Origin: an uncultured Brevibacillus sp.
GTDB lineage: Bacteria; Bacillota; Bacilli; Brevibacillales; Brevibacillaceae
Assembly (NCBI GenBank): GCA_946402065.1
Contig: CAMIVR010000042.1
Span: forward strand, 1 to 37,886
Length of the DNA: 37,886 nt
Reading direction: 5' to 3'
In this document: positions 24,473 through 33,649 of the stretch, piece by piece
How positions within the stretch are numbered: position 1 is the stretch's first letter
Layout of the letters: each line of letters begins with the position of its first letter
Position numbers and translations under genes: made by a program
Notes under the pieces: model-generated
Databases searched by the model: none
What the model was told of the DNA's origin: nothing
Seen by the model: only the letters and a program-made list of their open reading frames with translations

Positions 24473-25423
24473 CTATTGGAATGATTTTGCCTCCGACTCT
24501 GCTGCCAGTTCCATTAACGCTGGGTGGACGATTGCCTGATACTTGCCATCCGGCGACAGCGCGAAAGGATTTAAGCCAATGAGAACGCGGTGTGTCTCGT
24601 ACCTGTTGCCCGATTCCGTGACAATCACGCGGTCCGGCTTGATCGCCAGCAGAAAGTCCATACCAGCCGAAACGCTGCGGTAGGGGATCACCCTGATGCG
24701 CTGCAGCCACTCATCCGGGATCCGCTCATACAGGCGCTCCATGGACTCCAGCTTGCCTTTTTCGCTCACTTGGGCAAGTAGTTCAGCGGGGAGGATATGA
24801 GCAAACAAAGAGCTTTCGATCACCATGACCGGAATTCGCGTGATGGGCTCGTGCAACTGGTTCCCTGTGTCAATGAGCCCGCGGCACAGAACGCTTTCTC
24901 CCGCCACAACGACTGCGACTTCGGCCAGAAAGGCATCGAGCCGGCGCGGCTCCTGAATTGCCCGGTAGCTTTTGCGACTCAGGAAGATGACCAGCAAAAA
25001 GCCAACAAGGAGAATCGCGACCGTTGGTTTTGTACCCGCACCAAAGCCGTCATTCTGCGTGACGAGGATGCCGTTGATGACTTCACTCTGCGGTGTGAGA
25101 AAGTACTCGAGTGCGAATACGCCTCCACCAAATACAAAAGCCACGAAGTAAAAGATACACAGCGTCTGCAAAAACGATACGATCCGGCGAAATCCAAACG
25201 CGAGCAACAGCATCAGAATCGAGAAAAACAACTTGACGAACCATTGATACAACCCGGCAAATGAGGGCGTGAAGTAGAAGGCGATGTAGCTCGTTCCGAC
25301 TCCTGCAGCAAGCAGTATCCGCCACCAGACCACCCGCTCTTTACGGAAGAACGCGGTAAACCAGATTAATAAGGCATCGATTGCAAAGTTAAGGAGTAGA
25401 ATGATATCAAGATAGATCACCAC
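24473..25423 (-). CDS. spoIIGA: Sporulation sigmaE-processing aspartic peptidase
   Basis: SpoIIGA cleaves pro-sigmaE at the septum on a signal from the forespore protein SpoIIR. The 316-residue protein has five N-terminal membrane segments (about residues 1-155). The cytoplasmic aspartic-protease domain has the catalytic motif GLIDTGNQL with the aspartate near residue 185. Other conserved parts are [19 protein letters not shown] and [19 protein letters not shown]. The frame is open to 25447, but a GTG at 25421-25423 is correctly spaced from GGGGGTGA and gives the usual N-terminus ([13 protein letters not shown]). It is transcribed from a Spo0A-type promoter upstream. Confidence 0.96.
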   Translation of the reverse strand: MVIYLDIILLLNFAIDALLIWFTAFFRKERVVWWRILLAAGVGTSYIAFYFTPSFAGLYQWFVKLFFSILMLLLAFGFRRIVSFLQTLCIFYFVAFVFGGGVFALEYFLTPQSEVINGILVTQNDGFGAGTKPTVAILLVGFLLVIFLSRKSYRAIQEPRRLDAFLAEVAVVVAGESVLCRGLIDTGNQLHEPITRIPVMVIESSLFAHILPAELLAQVSEKGKLESMERLYERIPDEWLQRIRVIPYRSVSAGMDFLLAIKPDRVIVTESGNRYETHRVLIGLNPFALSPDGKYQAIVHPALMELAAESEAKSFQ

Positions 25424-25451
25424 ACTATCTTCACCCCCGACTGGCAAAAAT

Positions 25452-25519
25452 AGTATATCTCAATACTTATTCAAAAGTCTGTCAGTTCTTGACAGGTTGT
25501 TTGCGAAATATTTGTAGAA
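25452..25519 (-). promoter_or_regulatory. spoIIG promoter with candidate Spo0A boxes
   Basis: Minus strand: -35 CTGACA (25480-25485), 22-base spacer, -10 TATACT (25452-25457); the unusually long spacer is the known hallmark of the Spo0A-activated spoIIG promoter. Candidate 0A boxes (consensus TGTCGAA) are TGTCAAG (25488-25494) and TGACAGA (25478-25484), ten bases apart and overlapping the -35. A more distant pair sits at 25501-25507 and 25513-25519 in the opposite orientation (TGTAGAA differs at one base). Confidence 0.75.
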
Positions 25520-25642
25520 AAGAAAAGTGGCTGCACAACTGTAGCGCAGCCTTGGGACATTTGGCTGCAGGAGAGGATTGAGACAGCCTGCGTTGCTTTA
25601 TGTCGATCGACAAGACATGATGACATATCCCGATTGAACGAC

Positions 25643-25683
25643 AAAAAACCTTGTCCTCCATTTGTGCAGAGGACAAGGTTTTT
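25643..25683 (-). terminator. Intrinsic terminator of ftsZ
   Basis: Minus strand: AACCTTGTCCTC and GAGGACAAGGTT are a perfect 12-bp stem followed by T residues, 17 bases after the ftsZ stop. It closes the division cluster before the spoIIG operon. Confidence 0.95.
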
Positions 25684-25699
25684 CCTGTGGTGTATGCTG

Positions 25700-26845
25700 T
25701 TATTTCCGATTTCGGCGGCGATTGCGCAAAAATGCCGGGATGTCGAGGTTGTCCAGATTGCTCATGGAAACCAATGGCTTTTCTTGTTCCTCATCGCGCA
25801 AGCGCTGCGAGCCTGTTGAAGAAGGACCTTGTGTCTGACGGGTCTGCTGCGCAGGCTGCGGTCTGCGTACTGCAGATGACGCATGCTGCTGGTTCTCTTC
25901 GAAGCCGGTGGCGATTACGGTTACGACGATTTCATTTTTCAAATCCTCGTTAATGACAGCTCCGAAGATCATGTTTACATCAGGATCGGCTGCGGACGAT
26001 ACGATATCAGCCGCCTCGTTGACTTCGTAAAGACTGAGATTGGATCCGCCCGTGATGTTCATCAAGACACCGCGTGCGCCTTCAATGGACGTCTCCAGAA
26101 GTGGACTGGAAATCGCTTTGCGGGCAGCATCAGCTGCACGGTTCTCGCCACTGGCAATACCGATTCCCATTAGCGCTGAGCCACGTTCCGTCATGATTGT
26201 TTTCACGTCGGCAAAGTCGAGGTTAATGAGTCCGGGGATAGCGATCAGGTCGGAAATACCCTGTACACCTTGGCGGAGAATGTTGTCTGCTTCGCGGAAA
26301 GCCTCAATCATCGGGGTGTTTTTATCGACAATTTCCAGGAGGCGGTCATTAGGGATGACAATGAGCGTATCAACCTTTTCCTTCAGCGCTGCGATACCGG
26401 CATCGCCCTGAGTGGACCGCTTGCGGCCTTCAAACGAAAACGGGCGGGTGACGACGCCAACGGTGAGCGCTCCCAATTCTTTGGCGATTTCTGCGATTAC
26501 CGGAGCAGCGCCAGTTCCTGTTCCACCGCCCATCCCGGCAGTTACGAATACCATATCCGCACCGCGCAGCGCGTTTTCAATCAACTCACGGCTTTCCTCC
26601 GCCGCTTTTTTGCCGACGTCCGGATTGGCGCCTGCGCCTAATCCTCTTGTCAATTTTTCACCAATCTGCAATTTTATCTCTGCACTCGATAAATGAAGCG
26701 CTTGGGCATCCGTGTTTACGGTGATAAACTCGACCCCTTTCACGCCTCCCGCGATCATGCGGTTAACAGCATTACTTCCGCCGCCACCGCAACCAATCAC
26801 TTTAATCTGTGCAACTGATTCCATATCGAAGTCAAATTCCAACAT
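25700..26845 (-). CDS. ftsZ: Cell-division GTPase FtsZ
   Basis: FtsZ is the tubulin-like GTPase that forms the Z-ring. The 381-residue protein has the nucleotide-binding motifs [16 protein letters not shown] near residue 17 and [10 protein letters not shown] at 106-115. The T7 synergy loop [11 protein letters not shown] is near residue 205. A variable linker rich in Q, R and S precedes the conserved C-terminal peptide [14 protein letters not shown], which binds FtsA and SepF. The ATG at 26843-26845 has GGAGG ten bases upstream. It follows ftsA with an 83-base gap in which I see nothing notable and ends at a strong terminator. Confidence 0.99.
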   Translation of the reverse strand: MLEFDFDMESVAQIKVIGCGGGGSNAVNRMIAGGVKGVEFITVNTDAQALHLSSAEIKLQIGEKLTRGLGAGANPDVGKKAAEESRELIENALRGADMVFVTAGMGGGTGTGAAPVIAEIAKELGALTVGVVTRPFSFEGRKRSTQGDAGIAALKEKVDTLIVIPNDRLLEIVDKNTPMIEAFREADNILRQGVQGISDLIAIPGLINLDFADVKTIMTERGSALMGIGIASGENRAADAARKAISSPLLETSIEGARGVLMNITGGSNLSLYEVNEAADIVSSAADPDVNMIFGAVINEDLKNEIVVTVIATGFEENQQHASSAVRRPQPAQQTRQTQGPSSTGSQRLRDEEQEKPLVSMSNLDNLDIPAFLRNRRRNRK

Positions 26846-26928
26846 CTTGCAAGTTCCTCCTCATTCGTTCATCAGAAGAGATTTTTAATTGAGCCGCTCT
26901 CATCCAGCTTGGCCCGTGGTTGCACAGC

Positions 26929-28191
26929 CTAAATAAATTCGCTAAACCAATTCTTTACTTTATCAAGGATGTTCCCTGAATCCTTTTGCGGCTTGTTCAC
27001 AGCAGGTTTTGGCGCAGTTTTAAATGAACCGGTACTGGTTCGAACCGGTTTTCTTTCCATCCGCACCAGCGCATACTGGATCAGCCCTACACCTGTCGTA
27101 TACGCTGGATCGCGTACACCGATGTAGTCGGGAATCGCAATGCGAACCGGACAATCCAGTTCTTCTTTGGCAAGCTCAAGCATGCCTGGCATTGATACGG
27201 TACCACCAGTCAACACGACACCACCGGCAATCTCTTCGCTGAAGCCCATCTTGTAGACAGTGTCGTCAACCAGCTGGAAGATTTCTGCTGCCCGCGGCTC
27301 GATGATGTTCGCCAGATCTACCTGAGTGAATTGTTTTTCCACTTCACTGCCAATGCGCGTAACTTTGAATTTCACTTCTTCCGATGCTTCGTCAATTAGT
27401 GCACAGCCATTTTTTATTTTTATTTTTTCCGCTGCGTCTGTATGAGTACGTAGACCGAGAGCGATGTCGTTTGTTATATGATCTCCGCCTATGCCGATGA
27501 CAGATGTGGCCACGAGCTGACCTTGTTCAAAAACACCCACCGTCGTAGAGCCGGCCCCGATATCGACGAGGACAACCCCCATGTTTTTGTCGTCTTTGGT
27601 GAGTGCGATACTACTTGCCGCGAGCGGTTGCAAAAAGATCCCGGCAACACGCAAGTTCGTTCTCTCGACACAACGGACAATATTATGGACTACTGTTTTC
27701 GAACCTGAGACGATCGTACCTTCCATCTCCAGGCGTACACCGATCATGCCGCGAGGGTCTTTGATACTACCCTGCCCATCAACGATATACTCCTTTGGTA
27801 CTACCTCGATAATTTCTCGATCAGGCGGAATCGCTACTACCTTTGCAGCCTGAATTACACGCTGGATATCTTCTTCTCTAATTTCACGATCTTCACTAGA
27901 TACTGCGACGACACCCTGTGTTTCATGCAATTCAATGTGGTTGCCGGTAATTCCTACAAAGACTTCATGAATCGTTACTCCCACCATACGTTCAGCATGG
28001 TCGACAGCTTCGCGGATGGCATGCACGGTTTGGTCAATATCGACGATAGCCCCTTTTTTGATCCCCTCGGAGTGTGCTTGTCCCACTCCAATGATGTTGA
28101 TCGTCCCGTTGTTGATTTCGCCTATGATGACGCGAACCTTAGACGTTCCGATATCTAAGCTGACAATAAGTTCATTGTGACTACTTACCAA
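26929..28191 (-). CDS. ftsA: Cell-division protein FtsA
   Basis: This actin-like ATPase tethers FtsZ to the membrane and helps recruit the septal wall machinery. The 420-residue protein has phosphate-1 motif VSLDIGTSKVRVIIGE near residue 9 and the FtsA-specific 1C domain around residues 85-165. The phosphate-2 region VVLVDIGAGSTTVGVFE is near residue 205 and GGVVLTGGTVSMPG near residue 333. After a flexible basic linker comes the C-terminal amphipathic membrane helix ILDKVKNWFSEFI. The start is a TTG at 28189-28191 with GGAGGTG nine bases upstream. The 140-base gap before it (28192-28331) is AT-rich and may hold a promoter, but I cannot define one. Confidence 0.98.
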   Translation of the reverse strand: MVSSHNELIVSLDIGTSKVRVIIGEINNGTINIIGVGQAHSEGIKKGAIVDIDQTVHAIREAVDHAERMVGVTIHEVFVGITGNHIELHETQGVVAVSSEDREIREEDIQRVIQAAKVVAIPPDREIIEVVPKEYIVDGQGSIKDPRGMIGVRLEMEGTIVSGSKTVVHNIVRCVERTNLRVAGIFLQPLAASSIALTKDDKNMGVVLVDIGAGSTTVGVFEQGQLVATSVIGIGGDHITNDIALGLRTHTDAAEKIKIKNGCALIDEASEEVKFKVTRIGSEVEKQFTQVDLANIIEPRAAEIFQLVDDTVYKMGFSEEIAGGVVLTGGTVSMPGMLELAKEELDCPVRIAIPDYIGVRDPAYTTGVGLIQYALVRMERKPVRTSTGSFKTAPKPAVNKPQKDSGNILDKVKNWFSEFI

Positions 28192-28331
28192 ACCTGTGAC
28201 ACCTCCCTTGCTCTATCCTCAAAATGTCATATGCCAATACACTGACTATCCATATTCCACACGAAGAAAAGAATTCCCTTTTTTGTTTGTGAACTTTTTT
28301 AAAAAGATGACCTTTTGCCTAGATTCCTGAT

Positions 28332-28676
28332 TTATTGCTGATTAATCCATCGGGACAGCATGATGCGGCGAATGACTGCCAGGTTGTTAAAGAGCCGTAC
28401 GCCAAAGGCGACGATCGCCGCCATGTACAGATCAATGCCCAGAAATGCCCCGAGAAACGCCAATCCGGCCGCAAACAGCGTGTTGAAGAAAAAGCCCGAC
28501 ATAAATACGCGGACATTGAATACGCGCTCTAAATAGGAGCGTACGCCGCCGAAAATCGTATCCAGCCCTGCCAGCAATGCGATGGACAAATAGCTGCTAT
28601 ACTCTTGCGGTACGCGCAAATCGAGCACAAAGCCGACGACAATCCCGATAATAAGTCCAACCACAGGGAGCCACAT
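28332..28676 (-). CDS. sbp: Small basic membrane protein Sbp (DUF1290)
   Basis: The 114-residue protein has three to four hydrophobic segments: MWLPVVGLIIGIVVGFVLD at the N-terminus, then IALLAGLDTIFGGVRSYLE, then two more. It ends in basic RRIMLSRWINQQ. This matches the DUF1290 'small basic protein' encoded just ahead of ftsA in many Gram-positive bacteria. Function is unknown; location suggests a division or envelope role. The ATG follows GGAG, which lies within the end of ylxX, so translation is probably coupled. Confidence 0.93.
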   Translation of the reverse strand: MWLPVVGLIIGIVVGFVLDLRVPQEYSSYLSIALLAGLDTIFGGVRSYLERVFNVRVFMSGFFFNTLFAAGLAFLGAFLGIDLYMAAIVAFGVRLFNNLAVIRRIMLSRWINQQ

Positions 28677-28679
28677 AGC

Positions 28680-29432
28680 TTACGAATCTCCTTTAGCGTT
28701 CACTGGTTTCATGTAATGAATCGTACGGGTTCCGCTATAAGCCGGGATGGTAAGTCGCTCCTGTTTTTCCAATTCAACCACTTTGTTAGCCAGTTGAAAG
28801 TTTCCATCGACTCCTTCCAGCTTCAATCCGGAAATCAATGCATCTGGGTCACCCAACGCTCTGATTTCATATGGCGGCCGGATTGTTTTTGTATCTACCT
28901 GGATCTCTTCCCCAACATTGCGAATGGCCGTGGTCGATATCAACCGATTGCCATTGAGTGAAACGGCTTTTGCTCCGTTTACCAGCAGTACGTTGACCAG
29001 CCAGCGCAAATCCTCGTCAATGACCAGTGTCGGCGGTAAAGCATCCGGAGGAATCATCGCATCTGTCGCCAGTTCGCTAGGCGGGATCATCGCCCTGTCC
29101 ACGATGTGAATGATTACGCCCTCCCCTTCCAGACTGACCATGCCGGCCAGCTTGCGGGCACGTGCCAGCTCATCTTTCATGACGTTTACTTTTTCGCCTT
29201 CATTGAGTGATGTCTCGTACTGGTAGAGCAATTGATCATACTTGGAGATATCGGCCAGCAGGCTTTTGCGTTTTTCCAATTCTTTTTGCAGAGTGACTCG
29301 AAGCTCATTGATGCTGCGCGACTCTTTTCTCATCGGGTGCATGTTGCTTTGCAGTTGAGTGGCCAGCATAACACCTATAATAACACTTATAACTGTCAGA
29401 ATAAATGCGATTTTACGTTTTTGTATAAACAT
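28680..29432 (-). CDS. ylxX: DUF881-family division-cluster protein YlxX
   Basis: The 250-residue protein has one N-terminal membrane segment (about residues 8-26), a coiled coil (about 38-80) and an extracellular DUF881 domain with LVNVLLVNGAKAVSLNGNRL and RPPYEIRALGDPDAL. It is the second of two related DUF881 genes in tandem, as ylxW and ylxX in B. subtilis. Function is unknown. The ribosome-binding site (GCTGGA) is weak; the ATG is placed 21 bases after ylxW. Confidence 0.9.
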   Translation of the reverse strand: MFIQKRKIAFILTVISVIIGVMLATQLQSNMHPMRKESRSINELRVTLQKELEKRKSLLADISKYDQLLYQYETSLNEGEKVNVMKDELARARKLAGMVSLEGEGVIIHIVDRAMIPPSELATDAMIPPDALPPTLVIDEDLRWLVNVLLVNGAKAVSLNGNRLISTTAIRNVGEEIQVDTKTIRPPYEIRALGDPDALISGLKLEGVDGNFQLANKVVELEKQERLTIPAYSGTRTIHYMKPVNAKGDS

Positions 29433-29453
29433 TCCAGCAGCACCCTTACTCGA

Positions 29454-30167
29454 TTATGAAGAGCTTACTTTTAGTTTCACGTCACCGACAAAAGCGGGCA
29501 ATTGAACCAAATCCTTTTTGGCAATATCTATCTGTACAAATTCCTCAAGCGTTTGCAATACTCCTCCAGGCAATTTCAGGGCATGGTCAAGCGTCGTCGG
29601 GTCGCCAATCGCCGTGATGACGAACGGAGCTGCCGATTTGACGCCGTTGACAATGATCGTCGGCCCCACACAGCGGATCGCCGAGTTCCCTGTCAGACGC
29701 TGACCGTTGATGCTGAGCGCTTCCGCTCCGGCGGCGCGAAGTTCGTTTACGACGAGCCTGACGTCCTGTTCATGGACGATAAAATTGCTGATGTCGCTGG
29801 CGGACGAGGCGTTCTGGTTGTCCTGCAGCGTGACGACTACGCCCGGCCCCTCGACAGGCATGACCCCCGCCAGCATCCGGGCTGCTTCCAACTGACCGAG
29901 GACAGCGGCTGCATCAGACTGCTGCTTGGCCATCTCCTCTTCTTTTTTCCCGACCTGCCGCTGCAGCCCCAGCAGCTGTACTTCCAGTTTCCGATTTTGC
30001 TCTTTTTCCGCGACGATTCGTTCGGTCAACTGGGTTTCCTGCTGCAGCTGCTGATCTCCTTGTCTTGCCAGCGTACGAATCTTTGTCGATTCGACCGAGA
30101 CAGAAATTAAAAACCCAGTGCTAATTGTCACTACTGTTAAATAGAGATGAAATTTTCCTAACTTCAT
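29454..30167 (-). CDS. ylxW: DUF881-family division-cluster protein YlxW
   Basis: This is a 237-residue paralogue of the neighbouring YlxX. It has an N-terminal membrane anchor (about residues 8-27) and a long coiled coil (about 32-88, rich in Q, E and K). The outside DUF881 domain contains GPGVVVTLQDN, LVVNELRAAGAEALSINGQRL and APFVITAIGDPTTL. The ATG at 30165-30167 follows GGAG. It comes after divIB in the division transcript. No biochemical function is established for the family; a wall or septum role is guessed from context. Confidence 0.9.
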   Translation of the reverse strand: MKLGKFHLYLTVVTISTGFLISVSVESTKIRTLARQGDQQLQQETQLTERIVAEKEQNRKLEVQLLGLQRQVGKKEEEMAKQQSDAAAVLGQLEAARMLAGVMPVEGPGVVVTLQDNQNASSASDISNFIVHEQDVRLVVNELRAAGAEALSINGQRLTGNSAIRCVGPTIIVNGVKSAAPFVITAIGDPTTLDHALKLPGGVLQTLEEFVQIDIAKKDLVQLPAFVGDVKLKVSSS

Positions 30168-30188
30168 CGCACTGTGTCTCCTTTTTCA

Positions 30189-31094
30189 TTAGTTACCATT
30201 GGGTACTTGGTTCCCGGCTTCTTCATGGTTTTCCGGCGGTTTATTGCCCGATTGAGCCGCATTGTCAGCAGAACCGGAACCGGAACCAGCATTCGCATTG
30301 GCCGTTTCCGAGGTGGACTTGTCCCCTTTGGCGTCATCGACTGCTTGCTGCGGCTCTGTGCCGTATTTGCTGAACCACGTGCTCTCCAGCATAAAGATCA
30401 CGCCTCTTTCATCCTTCGGCAGCTCTTTGACAATGCTTGGATACCACGTCAGCTTTTTGCCGAGCAAGTAAACGACGCTGCGGACTTCATTCCCATCGCG
30501 CATGTACATCGTCACACGCTGCTTGTCATAGGTCGTGGGTGTCAACATAATATCGGAAATCTCGCTCAGGATGGATGGGGACAACTCGGCCAACGACTTG
30601 GCTAATTGGGGGAGCAGTTCAGGTGCAGTCCAGGAACGCACCAAAGGCCTGTCCACAATTTTGACCGCCAGCTGATCCTGCTTCAATTGCACGCCGTTTT
30701 CCAGCAGGATGGTATTTTTCCCGTCGGCGCCCATGATGACGGCAACACGCTTGTACTCCTTGACATGCAGCTGTATCACTCCGGGGAACTCGCGGGTCAC
30801 TGTAATTTCTTTGATCCCTTCCAGCTGCTTGCTGCTGTTTTGAACATGCCCTTCCCATACGTTGAGAAACTGCATGCCGACGGTTATTCCCGATGCAGCA
30901 ACAATGGCTTCCTTTGAATAGAGATCATTGCCGAACACTTGGATCTCAGTCACCTTGCTGTAGGGTGAACGAATGAAGACAACGATTAAAACGGCCAAGA
31001 AGAACACGGTGAGCAGCGTGATCAGTTTGCGGTTGGCTTTTCGTTTCGGCTGTTGCTGCTTGATCTGCGGGATGCGTTCTTCTGTAATCGCCAT
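30189..31094 (-). CDS. divIB: Cell-division protein DivIB (FtsQ family)
   Basis: This bitopic membrane protein stabilises the septal FtsL-DivIC complex. The 301-residue product has a basic cytoplasmic N-terminus (PKRKANRK), one membrane segment (about residues 24-44) and a POTRA domain beginning VTEIQVFGNDLYSKE. The FtsQ/DivIB beta domain includes GVIQLHVKEYKRVAVI and WYPSIVKELPKDERG. A low-complexity polar tail (rich in A, N, S, G and E) follows from about residue 255. The frame is open to 31244, but the ATG at 31092-31094 has GGGGGGAG upstream and is chosen. The tail is longer and more repetitive than in B. subtilis. Confidence 0.95.
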   Translation of the reverse strand: MAITEERIPQIKQQQPKRKANRKLITLLTVFFLAVLIVVFIRSPYSKVTEIQVFGNDLYSKEAIVAASGITVGMQFLNVWEGHVQNSSKQLEGIKEITVTREFPGVIQLHVKEYKRVAVIMGADGKNTILLENGVQLKQDQLAVKIVDRPLVRSWTAPELLPQLAKSLAELSPSILSEISDIMLTPTTYDKQRVTMYMRDGNEVRSVVYLLGKKLTWYPSIVKELPKDERGVIFMLESTWFSKYGTEPQQAVDDAKGDKSTSETANANAGSGSGSADNAAQSGNKPPENHEEAGNQVPNGN

Positions 31095-31177
31095 GTTCAC
31101 TCCCCCCTGCCCCAAGCTGAAAAAACGCCTCGGAGCACTGTTTCCAAACAGATGCATTCGCATAGCAAAACGAGTGA

Positions 31178-31204
31178 AAAGCGGCATGGTTGATCTGCCG
31201 CTTT
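31178..31204 (-). terminator. Hairpin in the murA-divIB gap, possible attenuator
   Basis: Minus strand: AAAGCGGCA and TGCCGCTTT form a perfect 9-bp stem with a 9-base loop, followed by only a short TTTT-like tail. It lies 84 bases before the divIB start and could be a weak terminator or processing site. Confidence 0.5.
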
Positions 31205-31260
31205 CCTCGGTCGAATAGCAATCGATACAATTCCTATTCGACATACGTGGTCATCTAATC

Positions 31261-31356
31261 GCTACGTCCTGTAGCTCCGCCGACACTCGCACATCCTGAG
31301 CATCGCAACGAAGGCTACGCCAAAGGCTTGGCGCAGCCAGGTTTTTGAATAAACCT
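31261..31356 (-). repeat. Cluster of three hairpins directly after murA
   Basis: Three inverted repeats occur in 96 bases. GCTAC/GTAGC is at 31261-31275. An 11-bp stem with a G-T wobble on the minus strand (arms GGCT plus CGCCAA) is at 31313-31338. AGGTTT/AAACCT is at 31339-31356. The last lies seven bases after the murA stop. None has a proper T-run on the minus strand. Confidence 0.6.
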
Positions 31357-31362
31357 ACAGCT

Positions 31363-32619
31363 TTATATGCTTAAGCGAGCCATTTCAGCGCCTAATTGCG
31401 TAAGTTGTGACTCCAGTCGTTCGTATCCTCGATCGATATGGTGAATTTGTTCCACTTGCGTCTTGCCCTCGGCAGCCAGCCCGGCGATGACGAGGGCTGC
31501 CCCCGCCCGAAGATCGGTAGCTTCCACGCATGCTCCCGTAAGCTTTCCGATTCCGCGAATGATCGCAGAGCCCATATCGACATGAATGGTTGCACCCATT
31601 CGCGCCAATTCATTGACATGTTTGAATCTTCCATCAAAAACGGTCTCTTTGACGACGCTTGTTCCTCGTGCCAGTGAGAGAAATACCATGAGCTGCGCCT
31701 GCAAATCGGTGGGGAAGCCGGGGAACGGTGAGGTGATAATCCGGTCAATCGCCCTCGGACGCATCGTGCTTTTAATTTCCATTATATCATGGCGGTTTTT
31801 GATTTCAACACCGCAACTTTTGGCGATTTGAATAACTGCTGTCAAATGTTCAGGTATCGTATTGCTCAGCTGAATATGGCCTTGTGTCGTGCCAACTGCG
31901 AGCAGGTGCGTCCCTGCTACGATACGATCGGGAATGACTCGGTAACTGACGGACCGCAAGCGCTCCACGCCATCTATTTCGATCGTATCCGTACCGGCAC
32001 CGCGGATTTTTGCCCCCATCGCATTAAGAAAGTTTTGCAGATCGACGATTTCCGGCTCGTGCGCGGCATTGCAAATCCGCGTCGTACCTTTAGCCAATAC
32101 TGCAGCCATCATAATGTTCTCGGTGGCGCCGACGCTTGGGAAGGAAAGAAAGATATTGGTTCCCCGCAGTTTTTTTGCGCGGAAGGTGATGTATCCTTCT
32201 GCCTCTTCTATCTTTGCTCCAAGCGCAGTCAGTCCGGCAAGATGCAAATCAATCCGGCGTTCCCCGATTGCACAACCACCCGGAAGCGTAATTGTCACCT
32301 CGCCTAATCGTGCCAATAGCGGGCCCATGAGAAATATCGAAGAGCGCATCTGTCCCATTAAATCCTCCGGAACCTGCGAAACGGACACCGAGGTCGTTTC
32401 GAGACTAACACAGCCATCTACATGACTCACTGTAGCACCTAAGTTGGTCAAAATTTGCAGCATTACGTCAATATCTTTTAGATGCGGCACATCGTAAATA
32501 TGAAATTGCCCATCTGCCAAGACTGAGGCAGCAAGAATTGGAAGGGCAGCATTTTTTGCGCCATGAATACGAAGCGAGCCAGACAGAGGTCTACCGCCTT
32601 CGATAGTAAAAGTCTCCAA
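31363..32619 (-). CDS. murA: UDP-N-acetylglucosamine 1-carboxyvinyltransferase
   Basis: MurA adds enolpyruvate to UDP-GlcNAc, the first committed step of peptidoglycan synthesis and the fosfomycin target. The 418-residue protein has the substrate-binding pair in GAKNAALP (Lys22-Asn23). The catalytic loop cysteine is at 116 in LPGGCAIGERRIDLHL. Other conserved blocks are SFPSVGATENIMMAA, PDRIVAGTHL and DLRAGAALVIAGLAAEG. The loop reads GERRID where most MurA proteins have GARPID; the cysteine and the arginine are kept. The start is a TTG at 32617-32619 with GGAGGTGAAAG upstream. It lies between murB and divIB, unlike B. subtilis where the murA genes are elsewhere. Confidence 0.97.
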   Translation of the reverse strand: METFTIEGGRPLSGSLRIHGAKNAALPILAASVLADGQFHIYDVPHLKDIDVMLQILTNLGATVSHVDGCVSLETTSVSVSQVPEDLMGQMRSSIFLMGPLLARLGEVTITLPGGCAIGERRIDLHLAGLTALGAKIEEAEGYITFRAKKLRGTNIFLSFPSVGATENIMMAAVLAKGTTRICNAAHEPEIVDLQNFLNAMGAKIRGAGTDTIEIDGVERLRSVSYRVIPDRIVAGTHLLAVGTTQGHIQLSNTIPEHLTAVIQIAKSCGVEIKNRHDIMEIKSTMRPRAIDRIITSPFPGFPTDLQAQLMVFLSLARGTSVVKETVFDGRFKHVNELARMGATIHVDMGSAIIRGIGKLTGACVEATDLRAGAALVIAGLAAEGKTQVEQIHHIDRGYERLESQLTQLGAEMARLSI

Positions 32620-32634
32620 ACTTTCACCTCCGAG

Positions 32635-33540
32635 TTACCCCTCGCCCACCACCAATACTTCCGGATGCAAGTCGACACCGAATCTCTCCAACACTGTTTG
32701 TCGCACATGCTCCATCAAGGTGAGGACGTCGGTAGCCGTAGCACCTCCTCGATTGACGATAAAGTTAGCGTGCATTTCCGAAACTTGGGCGCCTCCATAA
32801 TGAAATCCTTTCAATCCCGCCGCCTCTACTAAGCGGCCAGCATGGTCGCCTGGGGGATTACGGAACACACTACCGGCACAAGGCAGTTGCAAAGGCTGTG
32901 ACAGGCGCCGATGTGTTTTGTTTGACGCGAGTGTCGCAGCAATCTTTTTACGATCACCTCTACTCAATTGAAAGACCGCCTCCAGCACGACTCCCTTACG
33001 TTTTTGTAACACCGAGGTGCGATAGCTATATTGTAACTGCTCATTCGTAAGCACCTTCGTTTCGCCATCTTCGAAGAGGATTTCGGCTTCTTTAAGAATA
33101 CGTGATAGCTCAGATCCATGCGCCCCGGCATTCATGTACACAGCTCCGCCGACGGAGCCGGGAATACCTCCCGCAAATTCCATACCTGCTAATCCCATTT
33201 TTGCAGTTTCCATCGCCAGGCGAATCATGGAATAACCGGCACCCACACACACCTCTTCACCCCTGAACTCACAGTGACTTAAGCCATTAGCCACTTTAAG
33301 CACGGCTCCGCGCACCCCTCCATCCCTCACTAGAAGGTTAGAACCGCGCCCGATCACACTCCAAGGAATATTGTGGCGATGGATTACTTGCACAGCCGCG
33401 ACAAGTGCTGCCTTATCGTCCGGCTGGATTAACAAATCAGCAGGACCGCCGATCCGCCAAGTGGTATGATTAGCGAGAGGTTCATTCTCCCATACCTTCC
33501 CTACCCCTATCTGCAATAACTCTTGAGTTATTTGCTTCAT
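32635..33540 (-). CDS. murB: UDP-N-acetylenolpyruvoylglucosamine reductase
   Basis: MurB reduces the MurA product to UDP-MurNAc using FAD and NADPH. The 301-residue protein has the FAD-binding segments WSVIGRGSNLLVRDGG near residue 60 and AGGIPGSVGGAVYMNAGAHG near residue 125. The serine proton donor lies in CAGSVFRNP near residue 218, and HANFIVNRGGATATDV lies near the end. The shorter type II architecture without the tyrosine loop is typical of Gram-positive enzymes. The frame is open to 33600; the ATG at 33538-33540 follows AGGAGG and is chosen. Only 15 bases separate it from murA. Confidence 0.97.
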   Translation of the reverse strand: MKQITQELLQIGVGKVWENEPLANHTTWRIGGPADLLIQPDDKAALVAAVQVIHRHNIPWSVIGRGSNLLVRDGGVRGAVLKVANGLSHCEFRGEEVCVGAGYSMIRLAMETAKMGLAGMEFAGGIPGSVGGAVYMNAGAHGSELSRILKEAEILFEDGETKVLTNEQLQYSYRTSVLQKRKGVVLEAVFQLSRGDRKKIAATLASNKTHRRLSQPLQLPCAGSVFRNPPGDHAGRLVEAAGLKGFHYGGAQVSEMHANFIVNRGGATATDVLTLMEHVRQTVLERFGVDLHPEVLVVGEG

Positions 33541-33649
33541 CGTGAACCTCCTGACACAAATGCTAGTTCGGATCTTGGTCTGATCACGTCTTTGCTCCAT
33601 ACTATGCGTACGCCTAAACCGACGTGACAGCAGCCCAAGATGAGAATGA

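Noticed and set aside
28192-28331. A sigmaH-type promoter for ftsAZ
   Set aside because: B. subtilis has one here, but I could not find a -35/-10 pair with correct spacing, so I do not report it.
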